Below are positions 10,544-21,295 of a stretch of DNA of 64,000 bases, in pieces. Position 1 is the first letter of the stretch, and every line of letters begins with the position of its first letter. The notes under the pieces are model-generated. The model had not been told where the DNA came from and did not search any database. It worked only from the letters and a program-made list of their open reading frames with translations. A program made the translations under genes and the position numbers. The DNA is from Aphrophora alni (taxonomy: Eukaryota; Arthropoda; Insecta; Hemiptera; Aphrophoridae), in assembly GCA_963513935.1 (NCBI GenBank), contig OY740774.1:83786890-83850889 (forward strand), written 5' to 3'.

Positions 10544-11497
10544 TATACAGAGTGTCTGACGGAAAAATTTCCAGGACGTAATCTACTGGTGAAAATAAAG
10601 AATAAAGTTCATATAAACGTACGCCCTAATATGGTTAGTTTTTTTTACCTAAATACCATTGTCTGTGTTGAGAAAAAAAAACTTTTTAATGGTGAAAGAT
10701 ACAATGTTGAATGTTTTGCATGCTACCTATAAAGACCCAATTTCAGAAAAACTATGAACCGATTTCCATTACTCATTTCAAAATGGCGGTCATTTTAATA
10801 TAGAATATCTCGAAAACCGTTAATTTTAGACAATTTTACAAGAGACAAACAAGGTTTCTCTTTTAACGTAAAATAAAATGAGTTTTTAAAGTTATTTTTG
10901 TAAGTCAAAAGATAACTGAGTTATGACAAATAAATGATAGATACTTTCTAATATTGAAATAAATCTAGTTATTCATTAAAGTTATAAAACTTTTTCAACC
11001 ACATTTGGTCTATTTTGTTTTTAATAAATGTTGAATTTTTCTAACTTGTATTTGTTGTGTATTGACTTTATTTACATCAATCTTATTCAGAATTAAATCA
11101 AAATGAGCAGAACTCACAAAAATATTCGTTCTTGATCGAATCTTGGGTATGGTAGACAACTACACAGAAATTATGTGTTTTTCTCTTGTAAATTTTCTGT
11201 AACGATTTTCAAGATATTTGATGTTAAAAATTTCAAATGGCCGCCATTTTTAAATGGGTAAAGGAAATTAGTTGATAATTTGTTTCAATTTGAATCTTTA
11301 TAGCAATAACATGCAAAATTTTAACTATCATTCGTCGTTCACAAGATATGATGTTTGTTTAGAACACCCAATGGCGGATAGATAGACAACTAACCATTAT
11401 AAGACATACCTTATGTTTATATGAATGTTTTTCTTTATTTTCAACCACAGAACACATCCTAAAAATCTTTCCATTTTTCCGTGAGACACCCTCTATA
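10544..11497. mobile_element. Foldback element FB1 (about 950 bp) with ACAGAGTGTC-type ends
   Basis: Begins TATACAGAGTGTCTGACGG and ends as the reverse complement TATAGAGGGTGTCTCACGG. Both arms then carry, in the same inward order, GGAAAAATTTCCAGGA-like, TCTACTGGTGAAAATAAAGAA, TTCATATAAAC and TAATGGTTAGTT. Internal AAATGG(C/T)GGCCATTTT words occur near both arms. There is no transposase, so this is non-autonomous. FB2 (34860-36187) has related ends. Confidence 0.72.
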
Positions 11498-11839
11498 TTC
11501 TCTGATATCAGTGTTTCCATAGAGGAGCTTAATCTTCAATTTGATAAAAATGTATTTAACCTCAAATTGTAAAATTGTATTATTTAAAATGATTTGGTTC
11601 TTAATTGGTTTTTTGGACATTTTTCTATTTTTTATTTTAGTTTCTTTACGTTCTTTTATGTACATCTAATCTAGTTAATAAATATATAAAACAGATTTTA
11701 AAATTTCGGTTGTATGAGTTCTCATCTCGAATCATAAATGAGTTAAGCCTAATATACAAAGAAAAAAATCAAGTCACCTTATCTGTTTTGAAATGAAAAT
11801 ATAAAATAAAGTAGTCTATACTTACATTAAAAAAATAAA

Positions 11840-12240
11840 TTACACTAAAATTTTTTTTGAACATACTCTATTGTTGAGCGGAGTTTCTTCACACCCTGTA
11901 AATAGCTTTTGTGGTAAAGAACTATCCTTCGCCAGTATGTGAACTAGAAGCGAAGATAAAAATATATTCCAGCGTAAACAAGAATTACCACAAATTGTAT
12001 TATTTAAAGTCAATGCTCCGTAATAGATGCATAAAAGTAGGTGAAGGTCACACCCTGTATCATGAATACATGATGAGACGTGACTTTACCAAACAGCAGC
12101 CAATGAGACGACGCCCAAGGTCGTATTTAATCCGAATTAATTTCATAACCAATAGTAACGTGCAAAGCAGAATTTTCCTTGTTTAATTTCCTTTACAGAC
12201 CGACATGCTCCTTGCATATTTTAATACACACAAAACATCG
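11840..12240 (+). repeat. Dispersed repeat family B, copy 1
   Basis: Shares GAGCGGAGTTTCTTCACACC, GTATGTGAACTAGAA, AAGTAGGTGAAGGTCACACC, GAGACGTGACTTTACC, CAATGAG-CGACG-CCAAGGT and a TTTCCTTG-TTAATTTC block with 14645-15265 and 26395-26970. The 91-codon frame inside is not conserved as protein. Confidence 0.75.
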
Positions 12241-13685
12241 CACAATATGGCTACTGTCTGGCATACGACAATGTTTATAGATGATGAAAATATCAAGAAG
12301 TAACAATAAATAAGTTAAATTATGGTGACTTTCAATCCTGTTTGTTTGCCGCCCTTAGATTATATACAGTCATGTGAAATTTTCTCTAAGCACAGTTTGG
12401 AGTTCCGCTTTCCTGAAGAGTTGGAGGTATTTCAAAAAGTCAGCCTCCTCAGCCTTTTGGTGTTTTACTTTGCAGTGGATAAGTTTATGTCTTGTGTGAA
12501 TGTGGTAATATGTTTTCATTTAGTTTTTTAGGCGGGGTTCGGCTTTGTGTGTGTGTGTTTTTTAGTGTAAGACAAATCATTTTAGGGAAACGCTTGTGAG
12601 TCGACCAAAGGAATAGTTTTTGTTGTCGGGACAAGAGAATTGATCCGAAGAATCATACTTTGTCTACAAATTTATTAATAAGCTAATAAGTAAGCATTTA
12701 TTTTTTTAGGGGTCCTTGGCTTGGTTTAGAAGCAGAGTTGTCATGGAGTTCTGAGAGAGACCGGTAATCCATTTATGCTTCAAATTTTAACAATCATCAT
12801 GTAGTAGTAGTGATGTGGGGCTTAAATGTATTACAATATCTAGAAATCTATTCTGCCCCCTCCCCTCCTCCAACGACAAGGACTTCCGTCTATAAAAGCA
12901 CCTCCAGCCACAACTCCTTTAGAAAGTGCTTCATATACAGGTGGTCTTCAACGGTAGTCATTAATCTACACCAATCCTAAACTTCTAGTCCTTTTGTCCA
13001 TTATTATTTCACCTCATTCGACTAGTAGATGGTGTGGGGACGCCTCCTGTAGGTTCATTATATTCTATTCAGACTCTTCTAGGTGTTCCCTGAGACTTAA
13101 TGCGTCGACTCTGTCGTACCAATGCTTTGCCTTCTTCTGGTGACCTGTCCTGGGCTAATGATCGTAGGTACCATCTAAATATCTTCTACGTATAATATAA
13201 CTCTATCAACTGAATTTTTACACTTTGTTCCTGGTGAGGGCAAATAGATATTTATGACCAGAATTAAAGTTTATATAACAAAAATGTAAATTATTTATAA
13301 TAAAATTTTAAAGTAGCCAAATTTGGTATAATGACCCATTTTCCATTGAATATTGTAAAATAAACAATTTGGTTTTACCGGTAAAAAAAAATGTGGAATA
13401 ATCACAGTAAAACCAAAAATATATAATAACCATCAAAGACAAAATGAACAGGATATAGACAAAAATAATAGCGACACACTGGCTGTGCATATAGCGTTAA
13501 TGGCTCCATTCTAGCGTTTACATAGTCTTGTGTTTTCACAGCTGTTGTATTTGCCACAATGTTAGTTAGAAACTTATTATCGATATATCGAAACTTCAAA
13601 ATATCTTATTTCGTTTAGTGTAAAAATCGACCTCAATTACAAAATATTCAATCGTCAAAACAATAGTTGGCTTTAGGAGAACTAG
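12241..13685. other. Non-coding stretch; possible LTR-element coding trace
   Basis: No gene called. A (GT)n run is at 12545-12559. On the minus strand, around 13000-13180, a short translation with RQSRRIKSQGTPRRV resembles the basic tail of some LTR-retrotransposon polyproteins, but it is too short to assign. Confidence 0.25.
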
Positions 13686-13689
13686 TTTT

Positions 13690-13825
13690 TTTATTATTTA
13701 TTTGTTTTTTGAAGTGAATACTTCTTACAAGACGTTGCGGGATTTCGTAGGTTAAGTGAATTCATCAAAGCGTCACGTCACGCGAGAAGCGTCACGATGA
13801 TCGTATAAATGTATTTGTAGCCTAT
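13690..13825 (+). repeat. Dispersed repeat family D, copy 1 (CG-rich end)
   Basis: TTTTTTGAAGTGAATA, TGTTACAAGA-like, GTGAATTCATC, GCGTCACGTC, CGCGAGAAGCGTCACGATGA and CGTATAAATG appear in the same order on the minus strand at 46905-47060. The end with CGTATAAATG looks like a TATA box, so this could be a promoter-bearing end of an element. Confidence 0.65.
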
Positions 13826-14644
13826 CCTTTAGTTTTATAAATTGTACAATAATTATTTGTACAATAATCACACATTTTATTATCTTATTAAAAATGTAAT
13901 TTAATAATTTGAAATGCGCCATATGGAACTTACTCCGCCCCATCATCTATATATTTAATGAAAGTTTTTTATAACGCTGAATTCTTAGAAACCACTGGAC
14001 CGATTTAAATGTTTGAAGTGTTTATAAAAAGGTCTAGTTTTGTCAAAATTCTTCATTATTTTGATAGGTATTCACCAAAGAGCAGGAATCGCCCTTCAAG
14101 TTACATTTTCCCCCATGCTTTAAAATGCCAAATATTATGTTTTTATTTTATTTTGTATATCACAGCTGAGTATATTACAACTGATAAACATCATAATCTT
14201 ATTGTTTAATCTATATTGTTATTAATGAGTTGTGAGTTCCATTTCAGAAATAAAACAGAGATAATTGGCTATTTTTATATTGAAACATCTTTAATACTAT
14301 ACGAAGTTTTGCACAACATCAAGATATTGTAACAAAATTAATATAATACCATCAAATATATTGTGCTAGTATTTACATATGCCGATTGAAATAAGTTAAA
14401 TAACAAACGATATATCTAGAAATCTCTGTTTAAAATGGTCGCCATTTTGACATTTTCAATGAACACACTATAGTCCCCTACACCAAATTTCATATTGTAA
14501 CCACCTATCGTGTTTACGTAGAGACAACAATTTTAAAATTGTTCTTACGAAAAATTATAATCACCTATTTCAATTTTCTATTCTACATGCGATTTCAACA
14601 CCATAATAATTCAATAAGTTCAAAAAAATAAGATTTTATTCCAT
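13826..14644. other. Non-coding stretch
   Basis: AT-rich; includes ATGGTCGCCATTTTGACATT near 14435, a word typical of the foldback arms elsewhere in the window. No gene seen. Confidence 0.3.
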
Positions 14645-15265
14645 ACGTTGTGCAACATCCTGTATATTAGCACTACTAAGTTTCATCTGATCCAGTTCAT
14701 AAATAAGTAAACAGATTGTCATACACATTGAGAGTTAAAAATTAAATCAATTCTACAACTGTTTTGAAATAAGGATAAAACTACTTTTTCCACTTCAAAA
14801 AAAAAACGATTAAATGAGTATTATTTGAAAATATTAAAATTACGAAATAATTATTTTTAAAACTTAAAATAAATAAATTTTTTAATTTTTTGAAACATCC
14901 TGTATTTTGATCGGAGTTTCTTTACACCCTGTACATAGCTGTACACCCAATGCTGTGTTGAACATCTTTGTATGTGAACTAGAAACCGAAATAAACTAAG
15001 CTAATACCTCAAAAGTAGGTGAAGGTCACACCCTGTATAATTAATGCGTAACGAGACGTGACCTTCACATACAACAGTTAATGAGCCGACGTCCAAGGTT
15101 AAATTTTATCTGTATTAATGTAATAACCACTAGTTGTGTGCGAAAAAGATTTCCCTTGCTTAATTACTGGCGTCCTTTATAGGCAATATACAGAGTGGAT
15201 GTTTTAATACAGTCAATAAATCGTTCTTGTTAACCTAATGCGGTTAATGTCTAACTTGTGAAGTA
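14645..15265 (+). repeat. Dispersed repeat family B, copy 2 (longest)
   Basis: Besides the words listed for copy 1, it shares upstream CAACATCCTGTA-TTAGCACT, TTTCATCTGATCCAGTTC and ATAAATAAGTAAA, and downstream AATAAATCGTTCTTGTTAAC, with the inverted copy at 26395-26970. Approximate ends are therefore a CATCCTGTA word and a TTAACCTGATG-like word. No coding capacity. Confidence 0.75.
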
Positions 15266-15397
15266 TCACAACAATATTCAGTGACGGTAAATAATACCAC
15301 GCTAATTATTTGGGTTCTGATATACTTATCGCGGTCCCAAACGGTTCCGAAGGTTTACGGATACGCACGAAAATTACCGACTTCGTTACACTAAATG

Positions 15398-15650
15398 TAT
15401 AAATGGACAGGTTTCATCTGAGCTGTCGAGTTTGGGTGCGCAGCAGTGAGGTGGTGGGGGAAGCGGTCGCCTCAGTCTGTGTTGGGTGTTGGTAATAACA
15501 ACGATGTCTGCAAGACCGCTAGATCGTGGACAATAGTCAGCGCTGACTTTTTCCCCTACAATGCCTCTGTCCCCACGCGGCCTCGAACTACAAACTTGTA
15601 CCTCCCTTCCACTCGCAGCTCACAGCTCAGATGAAACCTGTCCATTTATA
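15398..15650. mobile_element. MITE family C, copy 1
   Basis: Starts TATAAATGGACAGGTTTCAT and ends with its perfect reverse complement; the inverted repeats continue through CTGAGCT. The interior is GC-rich compared with its flanks and is 253 bp in total. The same sequence in inverted orientation is at 45405-45673. A 62-codon frame inside (15446-15634) is shared with that copy but there is no sign that it is a gene. TA at the ends suggests a Tc1/mariner-mobilised element. Confidence 0.85.
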
Positions 15651-15756
15651 ACAAGTCTTGTTAGCCAGCCGACAGAATTAAGGTAGTTTCAGTTGGCAAC
15701 GTGGCTTGGACTGGTGTGCACAGTATATTTGTTGTTGAATCATTTATCTGAAATCC

Positions 15757-16240
15757 ATGATGACCAAGCAGAAAGTGTTTCGTTTACATTTCGAGTTGAA
15801 TAGCCATGATGCTGTCCCGAACAGAAAAACCATGCTATGGGTTGAGAATATCCGTGCTACAGGTTCAGCATTAAAACGAAAACCAACTGGAAGATCACAT
15901 AGTGTTCGGACACCGGACAATGTCGTTGTTGTAAGGGGGTTATTTTGCAATATCACAAAAAACCTTCTACCTTGCTAGCCATGTCAGATCAAACTGTCAC
16001 AAGAATTTTACACCTTGACTTAAATTTCATCATTTTTAAATGGGATTGTTAAAAAACTTGCAGAATGTGACGCGAAACCGAGTGGCATGTTGTGAGGTAA
16101 ACTTTGTAAATGTTCCTGCAAATGATGTTCTGTTCTCAGTAGACGCACTTTAATGGCACAGAATTATCCTTATTGGAATAAATCAACCCTCACCAGTTTC
16201 GTGAGAGACATGATATGTTAGGAATCAACAATTCCTGTTA
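15757..16240 (+). pseudogene. Mariner-like transposase relic, N-terminal part
   Basis: The frame 15757-15978 contains AVPNRKTMLWVENIRATGSA, then KRKPTGRSHSVRTPDNVVVV. This is the helix-turn-helix and linker (APSR-TI--WV--FR-TGS, GR-R-VRTP-N) of the same DUF4817-type transposases as 8869-9820. After its stop, SDQTVTRILHLDLNF at about 15985-16029 continues the domain (VRRILH-DL-F). Traces then run in changing frames toward the first catalytic region, up to about 16240. The C-terminal catalytic part is missing. It sits 107 bp after MITE C. Confidence 0.72.
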
Positions 16241-16705
16241 CCGAATTCAAGAAAATGAATAAATGAGTTAAACAAACAATGGTTCAGTACTAACAGTGTT
16301 TGTATTTTAAAAATATCCAGGCTCTTAATTTTAAGTCTCTCTAATACAAGCAAAATATTGATTCTAATATAAACATATTTATCCCGTTTTATAACGTTCT
16401 CAAATAATATCCTGACATTCATAAACATATACAGTCATAAGCTAATCTATCAATGAAACATTATAAACCTTCAATCCAGAACCACCCCAATGATTATGAC
16501 AAACTTATGAATTTAAAATGAATTCCAAAGATTTATTAAGTGACTTGATCCATACTATTATTTGAGTTATCGATACTATGTAGTAGGTCGTCTAAACCGA
16601 TCAACTTGATTCGTCACAGCACCCTGGTAAAATTTTCCCATCCACCTGGGTCTAATGCCTCCCTCGAGACCTGGTTTCCTCTCCACCAGGACCTCATATA
16701 CTCCT
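16241..16705. other. Non-coding stretch
   Basis: No gene recognised. The last 120 bp (16585-16700) are less AT-rich without a family match. Confidence 0.3.
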
Positions 16706-16901
16706 TAGGCTACGTTCACACGATTCGGTTTTTCTACTGTATCACAACCTTCTCTTATTGCGCGTCCAGTGCAGTTAACTTCGGTACAAGATGGATGTAA
16801 ACACGTTGCTTATGTCACTGGTCCAACCATGCCACTGGAAGCACTGCAAAAAAACTGATACAGTAAAATTATTGGAACTGTATCGTGTGAACGGGCTCTT
16901 A
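16706..16901. mobile_element. Small MITE with CGTTCACACGAT ends
   Basis: The left end TAGGCTACGTTCACACGATT is mirrored on the right by TAAGAGCCCGTTCACACGAT on the other strand. A second inverted pair, CTGTATCA near 16735 and TGATACAG near 16857, lies inside. About 196 bp. CGTTCACACG ends of this type are common among hAT-like or piggyBac-like non-autonomous elements; superfamily is uncertain. Confidence 0.6.
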
Positions 16902-17534
16902 GTCATTTGTGATGCGTTGAAAGCCAAGCTATTACCTAACTTATTGTACTCTGTCGTAATGATTAGTCATATTCTGGAAATTTGCCTACTGTCTTCTAAC
17001 TTAACTTTAAATCCTAAATCTTAACAGTGCTTTGTTCCAAATATTGGTGACTATGCCCCCTAACGTTTACGAAAAATTTTCGAACAAAAACGCACCGGAT
17101 ATGAAAATTAGGAACAGTGGTTTCAACAGGATGAGACCCCTGTCCATACAGCCAGAATATCAATGTTTTTTACATATTAACACAATTGTTTCCAGGGCGT
17201 TTGATCTCATGACATGGTGACATTCTGTAGCCTGTACGATTACCCGAGTTCACCCCCTCGGTATTTTTCTTTTGTAGCCAGCTGGAACCTAACGCTTGAA
17301 CTGAAAGCTGTTACGCCAAGAAATAACCATAATAACGCCGAAACTCACCCAGCGAGTGAAGAAGGGCGCCGTTTAAATGGTATTATTTTCAAAACCAAGT
17401 GAAAAAAAAACTGCAATTTGTACCCTTTCATATTATGTAATAAAATTTTGATTAGAATTACTCAGATTTACATTTTATAAAACTTGAAAATGTAGGAGGT
17501 TTTTCTTCTCCACTCTGTATAAATCCAGGAATGC
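16902..17534. other. Non-coding stretch
   Basis: Three 62-77 codon frames occur but do not join into a recognisable product. The section 17040-17400 has more balanced composition than its neighbours and could be an unrecognised element. Confidence 0.3.
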
Positions 17535-17665
17535 TCATTGTGTTATCTTTATCCCACCACTAGTGGACCTCGGTCCCAGTGACACAATTAGTTGGAAACG
17601 TAAATAATCTGACTATTGGTTATATTTTAGTCTAGTTTATTGATTCAAATTTACATGTTGCATAT
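17535..17665 (+). repeat. Dispersed repeat family F, copy 1
   Basis: CCACTAGTGGACCTCGGT, ATTAGTTGGAAACGTAAATA and CTATTGGTTATATT match the reverse complement of 26150-26280 in order. No coding capacity. Confidence 0.65.
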
Positions 17666-18064
17666 AAGTGATATATAATTTTAGAAGAAATTAGAAAACA
17701 GTGTAAAATGTGAATAAAAATTTATTTGATTTTCTTTAACTAGAAACTAGAAAAAGTTTCATAGATATGAAAACAGAAAAAAGAATATATTCAGAAAGTT
17801 TTTATAATATATATTTTTCTTTTTTCCAAGTAAAACTTGATTTGAGAGTGTTTTAAAAAGTATTTGAACTTCACGTGTAGGTTTTGTTTACTGCTCGTTA
17901 TGCGTCGTTCAAAACATTTTATAATTAATTTTAGTTTCTCACGTGATAGGCTACGTTGCAAAAGTAAGGTTATGTGATAAGTCAAAAGCCTATCAACTTG
18001 TTTTATAATCTAATATAAGAAATTTTAATATTTCTGTAAAAATAATAGTTTTGTTTTTTTAAGT

Positions 18065-18264
18065 TTAGGATGATCACCTACATCCTACATGGAATAATCG
18101 CCACAGCTAATGTTCTTAGTATTACATTTTATGATGGTGATGGGTAAGTACCATGATGGCGCCTATTAATTATTTTTTTAATTAATCCATACAGAAATTA
18201 TACTATTTTGTGTAATGATGTAGGACGATCCCCCTACATCCTACATGAAATAATCGTCACTTCT
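18065..18264 (+). repeat. Direct repeats of about 38 bp around a family E fragment
   Basis: 18068-18108 and 18224-18264 both read GATGAT/GACGAT, C-CCTACATCCTACATG, then AATAATCGCCAC or AATAATCGTCAC. They are 156 bp apart. Between them, GATGGGTAAGTACCATGATG is the shared family E word. They could be tiny terminal direct repeats or an unequal duplication. Confidence 0.55.
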
Positions 18265-18331
18265 ATACACCCCCCACACGTTATGTTGTTTTCAACTATT
18301 GAAAGTAACAAACAATAAGAATGATGTCGAG

Positions 18332-18373
18332 GTCGCGGCGCCTCACTTAACGATGGCCTGACGGCGCCGCGAC
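18332..18373. repeat. GC hairpin with perfect 11-bp arms
   Basis: GTCGCGGCGCC at 18332-18342 pairs with its exact reverse complement at 18363-18373; loop 20 nt. It is strikingly GC-rich in an AT-rich context. Confidence 0.85.
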
Positions 18374-18384
18374 GCTCCGAGCTG

Positions 18385-18392
18385 TATAAAAG
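18385..18392 (+). promoter_or_regulatory. Candidate TATA box (TATAAAAG)
   Basis: Lies 11 bp after the GC hairpin and about 160 bp before a 37-bp tandem array. A consensus TATA box alone is weak evidence; no downstream coding exon was recognised. Confidence 0.25.
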
Positions 18393-18545
18393 TTATCAAC
18401 AATATTGATCCCGCTTTGACACAATATATATTATAAACATTCATTAAAACATCACGGCTGAAACAAGTAAACACATTCAGTGTATAGATAACCCACTATT
18501 CAAACAGTCTTTTTGAATTCACGATTTATTCATGGGAAAAAATAA

Positions 18546-18807
18546 TACGTGTCACGAAGGTATTACGTTACGTGACGGATTTTACGTGTCACGAAGGTAT
18601 TACGTTACGTGACGGATTTTACTTGTTACGAAGGTATTACGTTACGTGACGGATTTTACTTGTTACGAAGGTATTACGTTACGTGACGGATTTTACTTGT
18701 TACGAAGGTATTACGTTACGTGACGGATTTTACGTGTTACGAAGGTATTACGTTACGTGACGGATTTTACTTGTTACGAAGGTATTACGTTACGTGACGG
18801 ATTTTAC
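18546..18807. repeat. 37-bp tandem repeat, seven copies
   Basis: The unit contains ACGAAGGTATTACGTTACGT followed by GACGGATTTTAC. Copies differ mainly at G/T and T/C in the (G/T)TGT(C/T)ACG start. Each unit can fold on TCACG...CGTGA and has two TTACGT words. Near-identity of copies implies recent expansion or homogenisation. Confidence 0.95.
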
Positions 18808-18837
18808 GTCGTAGCCTATAACGTAGTATAGAGAATG

Positions 18838-18888
18838 TTTTGTGATGGGGGTTTTTGTGGATCTGTAGTCTACCTTTTGAGAACCCCT
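18838..18888 (-). mobile_element. hAT-like terminus
   Basis: On the minus strand it begins CAGGGGTTCTCAAAAGGTAG, the usual start of hAT terminal inverted repeats. No matching partner end was found nearby, so this is a fragment. Confidence 0.45.
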
Positions 18889-18899
18889 GATTTCAAAAT

Positions 18900-19476
18900 C
18901 GTGTTTCTTAGAATGATCTCTATCGTATGTGCTCTCTACACCGTGGACCGATTTTAATCAAACTTGATACATACTAGGCATATTTTGTCCACATCTCGTG
19001 AGCTTTATTTTATTTTATTTTTTTCAAATTTTCAGTAAATAATAATTTGGGGATAGCTGTACAAAAAATAAAAAAATACGATTTTGTCAAAATTGGCTCC
19101 AACCTTTGTCATCGATGTTCGGTTAAGTGCAGCCACCCAAGTACCCAAACAAAACGTGGTCGTTGTCTTCTCTCCAGCCATGGGACTGTTATGCGTAATT
19201 TCTCAACATCGGCTATACAGATTTCGATAAAATTTTAGCGATGCGAATTATAACGACGCAAACCCGTGTACAAATTAACTAGTTAAAAAAATATATATTG
19301 AGGTTTAAGAATAATTGGTAAAATACAAAAATAAGCCTTAACCAATGTCTTCAAAAAGTCGTTTTAATTGGATACACTTTACGCAATATGGATAAATTAA
19401 GTTATGTGTTCATCATACAAGAAAAACAAAATATAATATATGATTATGGACTACAATTTAATTTAAGCCAAAAATA
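18900..19476. other. Non-coding stretch with family G trace
   Basis: CACCGTGGACCGATTTTAAT, then AAACTTGATACATACTAGGC and ATATTTTGTCC at 18940-18990, recalls family G. The 63-codon frame at 19047-19238 has no recognised product. Confidence 0.3.
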
Positions 19477-19477
19477 T

Positions 19478-19711
19478 TCAGCTGGATACTTTCCGGACAG
19501 ACCAAAAGTTGATGACTGCATCATGGTACTCGCCCAACTCCAAAATACAATGTATTGCAAGCGGATTCTGTAAATAAAATCCCCAAAAGTTGCTCTCTTG
19601 GGCCGGTAGATCAACGAGTAGGGTGTTCTGAACCTCGTAATTGATTGTATACATCACTACTTTCTTGACGTCAACTAGTCCCTAACGAGCGTCTTAGTAT
19701 TTATTAAAAAG
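19478..19711 (+). repeat. Dispersed repeat family A, fragment leading into the minisatellite
   Basis: CCAACTCCAAAATACAATGT, TTGCAAGCGGATTCTGTAAA and CCCCAAAAGTTG match 52335-52385 and 63095-63145. CATCACTACTTTCTTGACGTC at 19651-19671 matches the reverse complement of 28050-28070. It breaks off directly into the 32-bp array. The 5' end carries GGATACTTTCCGGACAGA, found again at 23139. Confidence 0.65.
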
Positions 19712-21295
19712 TCTACACTCGCTTTGGCCCTTAGTGAAGGGGAATCCACTCGCTTTGACCCTCGAGTGAAAATGAATCCACTCGATTTGGCCCTCGAGTG
19801 AAGGTGCATCCACACGCTTTGGCCCTCGAGTGAAGGGGAATCCACTCGCTTTGACCCTCGAGTGAAAATGAATCCACTCGCTTTGACCCTCGAGTGAAAA
19901 TGAATCCACTCGATTTGGCCCTCGAGTGAAGGTGCATCCACACGCTTTGGCCCTCTAGTGAAGGGGAATCCACTCGCTTTGACCCTCGAGTGAAAGGGAA
20001 TCTACTCGCTTTGACCCTCGAGTGAAGGTGCATCCACTCGATTTGGCCCTCGAGTGAAGGTGCATCCACTCGCTTTGACCCTCGAGTGAAGGTGCATCCA
20101 CTCGATTTGGCCCTCGAGTGAAGGTGCATCCACTCGCTTTGACCCTCGAGTGAAAGTGTATCCACTCGATTTGGCCCTCGAGTGAAGGTGCATCCACACG
20201 CTTTGGCCCTGTAGTGAAGGGGAATCCACTCGCTTTGACCCTCGAGTGAAAGGGAATCTACTCGCTTTGACCCTCGAGTGAAGGTGCATCCACTCGATTT
20301 AGCCCTCGAGTGAAGGTGCATCCACTCGCTTTGACCCTCGAGTAAAAGTGTATCCACTCAATTTGGCCCTCGAGTGAAGGTGCATCCACACGCTTTGGCC
20401 CTCTAGTGAAGGGGAATCCACTCGCTTTGACCCTCGAGTGAAAGGGAATCTACTCGCTTTGACCCTCGAGTGAAGGTGCATACACTCGATTTGGCTCTCG
20501 AGTGAAGGTGCATCCACTCGCTTTGACCCTCGAGTGAAGGAGCATCCACACGCTTTGGCCCTCTAGTGAAGGGGAATCCACTCGCTTTGACCCTCGAGTG
20601 AAAGGGAATCTACTCGCTTTGACCCTCGAGTGAAGGTGCATCCACTCGATTTGGCCCTCGAGTGAAGGTGCATCCACTCGCTTTGACCCTCGAGTGAAAG
20701 TGTATCCACTCGATTTGGCCCTCGAGTGAAGGTGCATCCACACGCTTTGGCCCTCTAGTGAAGAGGAATCCACTCGCTTTGACCCTCGAGTGAAAGGGAA
20801 TCTACTCGCTTTGACCCTCGAGTGAAGGTGCATCCACTCGCTTTGACCCTCGAGTGAAAGTGAATCCACTCGATTTGGCCCTCGAGTGAAGGTGCATCCA
20901 CACGCTTTGGCCCTCTAGTGAAGGGGAATCCACTCGCTTTGACCCTCGAGTGAAAGGGAATCTACTCGCTTTGACCCTCGAGTGAAGGTGCATCCACTAG
21001 ATTTGGCCCTCGAGTGAAGGTGCATCCACTCGCTTTGACCCTCGAGTGAAAGTGAATCCACTCGATTTGGCCCTCGAGTGAAGGTGCATCCACTCGCTTT
21101 GACCCTCGAGTGAAAGTGAATCCACTCGATTTGGCCCTCGAGTGAAAGGTAATCCACTCGCTTTGACCCTCGAGTGAAAGAGAATCTACTCCATTTGGAC
21201 CTCGAGTGAAGGTGCATCCACTCGCTTTGGATAACGAGTGGGAGCATTCACTCACTTCGGACCCTCGAGCGAAGGAGCATCCACACGCTTGGCCA
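19712..21295. repeat. 32-bp minisatellite, about 49 copies, with higher-order organisation
   Basis: The unit has ATCCACTCGCTTTGACCCTC followed by GAGTGAAGGTGC. Three main variants exist: A (CTCGCTTTGACC), B (CTCGATTTGGCC) and C (CACGCTTTGGCC). Variant C starts at 19813, 19941, 20197, 20389, 20549, 20741 and 20901, intervals of 4, 8, 6, 5, 6 and 5 units. Most units contain the palindrome CTCGAG, while C often has CTCTAG. Because 32 is not a multiple of 3 and the unit lacks stops on the minus strand, all three minus frames stay open for long runs; these are not genes. Confidence 0.97.

Noticed and set aside
13000..13180. Minus-strand text RQSRRIKSQGTPRRV suggesting an LTR-retrotransposon polyprotein tail.
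   Set aside because: Too short and isolated to assign; recorded only as a trace.
15446..15634. 62-codon frame in GC-richer DNA, shared with 45421-45639.
   Set aside because: It lies inside a MITE; the shared frame follows from shared DNA.
17960..17997. 10-bp inverted pair TGATAGGC...GCCTATCA as a possible terminator or element end.
   Set aside because: Short and with a long loop; similar pairs are expected by chance in 64 kb.
18546..18807. Regular repeats that might suggest a CRISPR array.
   Set aside because: Units are contiguous with no unique spacers, and the DNA is eukaryotic.
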